From CAYLZW01 sp964388085 (GTDB lineage: Bacteria > Myxococcota > UBA727 > CAYLZW01), in contig CAYLZW010000056.1 of assembly GCA_964388085.1 (NCBI GenBank), forward strand, positions 1-25,347: a stretch of 25,347 bases of DNA. Direction: 5' to 3'. The notes beneath the pieces were generated by a model. The model worked only from the letters and a program-made list of their open reading frames with translations, was not told where the DNA came from and searched no databases. Position numbers and translations under genes: made by a program. Of this stretch, positions 24,903 through 25,347 are shown one piece after another (position 1 is the stretch's first letter; every line of letters starts with the position of its first letter).

Positions 24903-24978
24903 AGCGGCGTCCGAGGCTTGACGGGCGGTCACTCCATATCAGCGGCGTCCGAGGCTTGACGGGCGGTCACTCCATATC
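24903..24978. repeat. 38-bp tandem duplication of the IS right end
   Basis: Two identical 38-bp units, 24903-24940 and 24941-24978. Each contains the right inverted repeat. Followed by AG then CACTTG. It suggests a tandem insertion/excision event or replication slippage at the right end of the element. Confidence 0.9.
24961..24977 (-). repeat. Right inverted repeat of IS element (outer copy)
   Basis: GGGCGGTCACTCCATAT, exact reverse complement of the left repeat. An inner copy lies 38 bp before it at 24923-24939 because the right end is duplicated. Confidence 0.85.
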
Positions 24979-25070
24979 AGCACTTGTATGTAGAGGCCGA
25001 GCTCGCCGGCCGCCCATCACCGTGAACCGCCACCCGCACGCTCGACTCCGAGCGCGCACAGGAGACCCTC

Positions 25071-25347
25071 ATGCCGAGATCCCTCCCCGTCCAGCAAGCG
25101 AAGAACGGTCGCTACTACGTGCGCCTGCCGAACGGGCAGACGCGCTTCATCTCCGACGAGGCGGCGCAGCAGCTCGTCGCGGAGGCGGACGAGATCCTCC
25201 CCGCCGCGCCCCGAGCGAAGCGCACGTCCTCGACGAGCCGAAGGCGGACACCGGCCGCACACGTCGCCGTGCGCGGCCGCTTCGAGCTCGATTTCAACGA
25301 GCGCCAGCTCGGGTGGATCCTGCGCGGTTTCGTCGAGACCGCGCGGA
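25071..25347 (+). CDS. Start of a gene of unknown function, cut by the window edge
   Basis: The ATG at 25071 has AGGAGA 6 bases upstream and the frame stays open for all 92 codons to the end. The product starts MPRSLPVQQAKNGRYYVRLP and continues NGQTRFISDEAAQQLVAEAD, a compact beta-rich start followed by an arginine/alanine-rich linker and then RGRFELDFNERQLGWILRGF. No family is recognised. The opposite-strand frames over the same stretch are shadows. It begins about 90 bp outside the right end of the IS element and seems intact. Confidence 0.65.
   Translation, partial: MPRSLPVQQAKNGRYYVRLPNGQTRFISDEAAQQLVAEADEILPAAPRAKRTSSTSRRRTPAAHVAVRGRFELDFNERQLGWILRGFVETAR

Larger units (their letters stand above)
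23411..24978 (+). mobile_element. IS110-family element, IS1111-like
   Basis: A DEDD transposase (23501-24616) is flanked by a perfect 17-bp inverted repeat, ATATGGAGTGACCGCCC at 23411-23427 and its complement at 24961-24977 (also 24923-24939). The left non-coding part is 73 bp and the right one about 300 bp. Sub-terminal inverted repeats and a long 3' non-coding region are features of the IS1111 group within IS110. Exact outer ends cannot be fixed because the family makes little or no target duplication. Just outside both inverted repeats lies AGTGCTG (in mirror orientation), at 23398-23405 and 24978-24985. Confidence 0.8.

Noticed and set aside
1..25347. CRISPR array
   Set aside because: The only short repeats are the 12-bp coding array, the tRNA-end copies and the 38-bp tandem pair; none has spaced repeat-spacer structure.

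Overview
The window is high-GC bacterial DNA whose gene style (long minus-strand operon with start/stop overlaps, arginine- and alanine-rich proteins, a sigma-factor/metallopeptidase operon and an IS110-family transposon) would fit a Myxococcota-like or other large-genome proteobacterium. That placement is an inference, since no rRNA or housekeeping marker is present. It reads as an accessory defence island next to tRNA-derived att-like repeats on the left and a mobile element on the right.

Positions 1-575 hold no convincing gene. They contain a 45-nt 3' piece of a tRNA-Arg(TCT)-like gene with its CCA, plus a second shorter direct copy, as expected at an integration scar. Positions 576-19147 are almost entirely one minus-strand gene series. 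In transcription order it comprises a DNA-phosphorothioation-associated methyltransferase-like protein, a DUF4007 protein (SspB-like), a 1199-aa P-loop ATPase (SspC-like), a PAPS-reductase-like sulfurtransferase (SspD/DndC-like), an SF2 helicase, a MORC/MutL-like GHKL ATPase and a PLD-type nuclease (together SspFGH-like). A 797-aa protein with two GHKL ATPase modules, a 680-aa split-receiver protein, an Mrr-type restriction endonuclease with a GANK-repeat N-terminus interrupted by a 100-N assembly gap, and a small one-TM protein follow. Most junctions from sspB to the endonuclease overlap or are under 31 bp, so these nine genes are probably one transcription unit. The inferred job is single-strand phosphorothioate marking of host DNA (BCD) plus restriction of unmarked DNA (helicase, GHKL, PLD). 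The kinase/receiver/Mrr trio is an unusual add-on that looks like a signalling-controlled nuclease arm. No sspA cysteine desulfurase and no sspE are present.

Positions 19274-22000 hold a small plus-strand gene of unknown function, then a tightly coupled minus-strand operon of an ECF-like sigma factor (broken by a one-base frameshift), a 133-aa unknown protein and an ImmA/IrrE-type zinc peptidase. A 47-aa mini-gene with a strong ribosome binding site lies beyond it. A 427-aa protein of unknown function (22037-23320) follows.

Positions 23411-24978 are an IS110-family element of the IS1111 type: a DEDD transposase with 17-bp inverted repeats just outside it and a roughly 300-bp non-coding 3' region that is the expected home of a bridge RNA. 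Its right end is duplicated as a 38-bp tandem repeat. The window closes with the start of another plus-strand gene.
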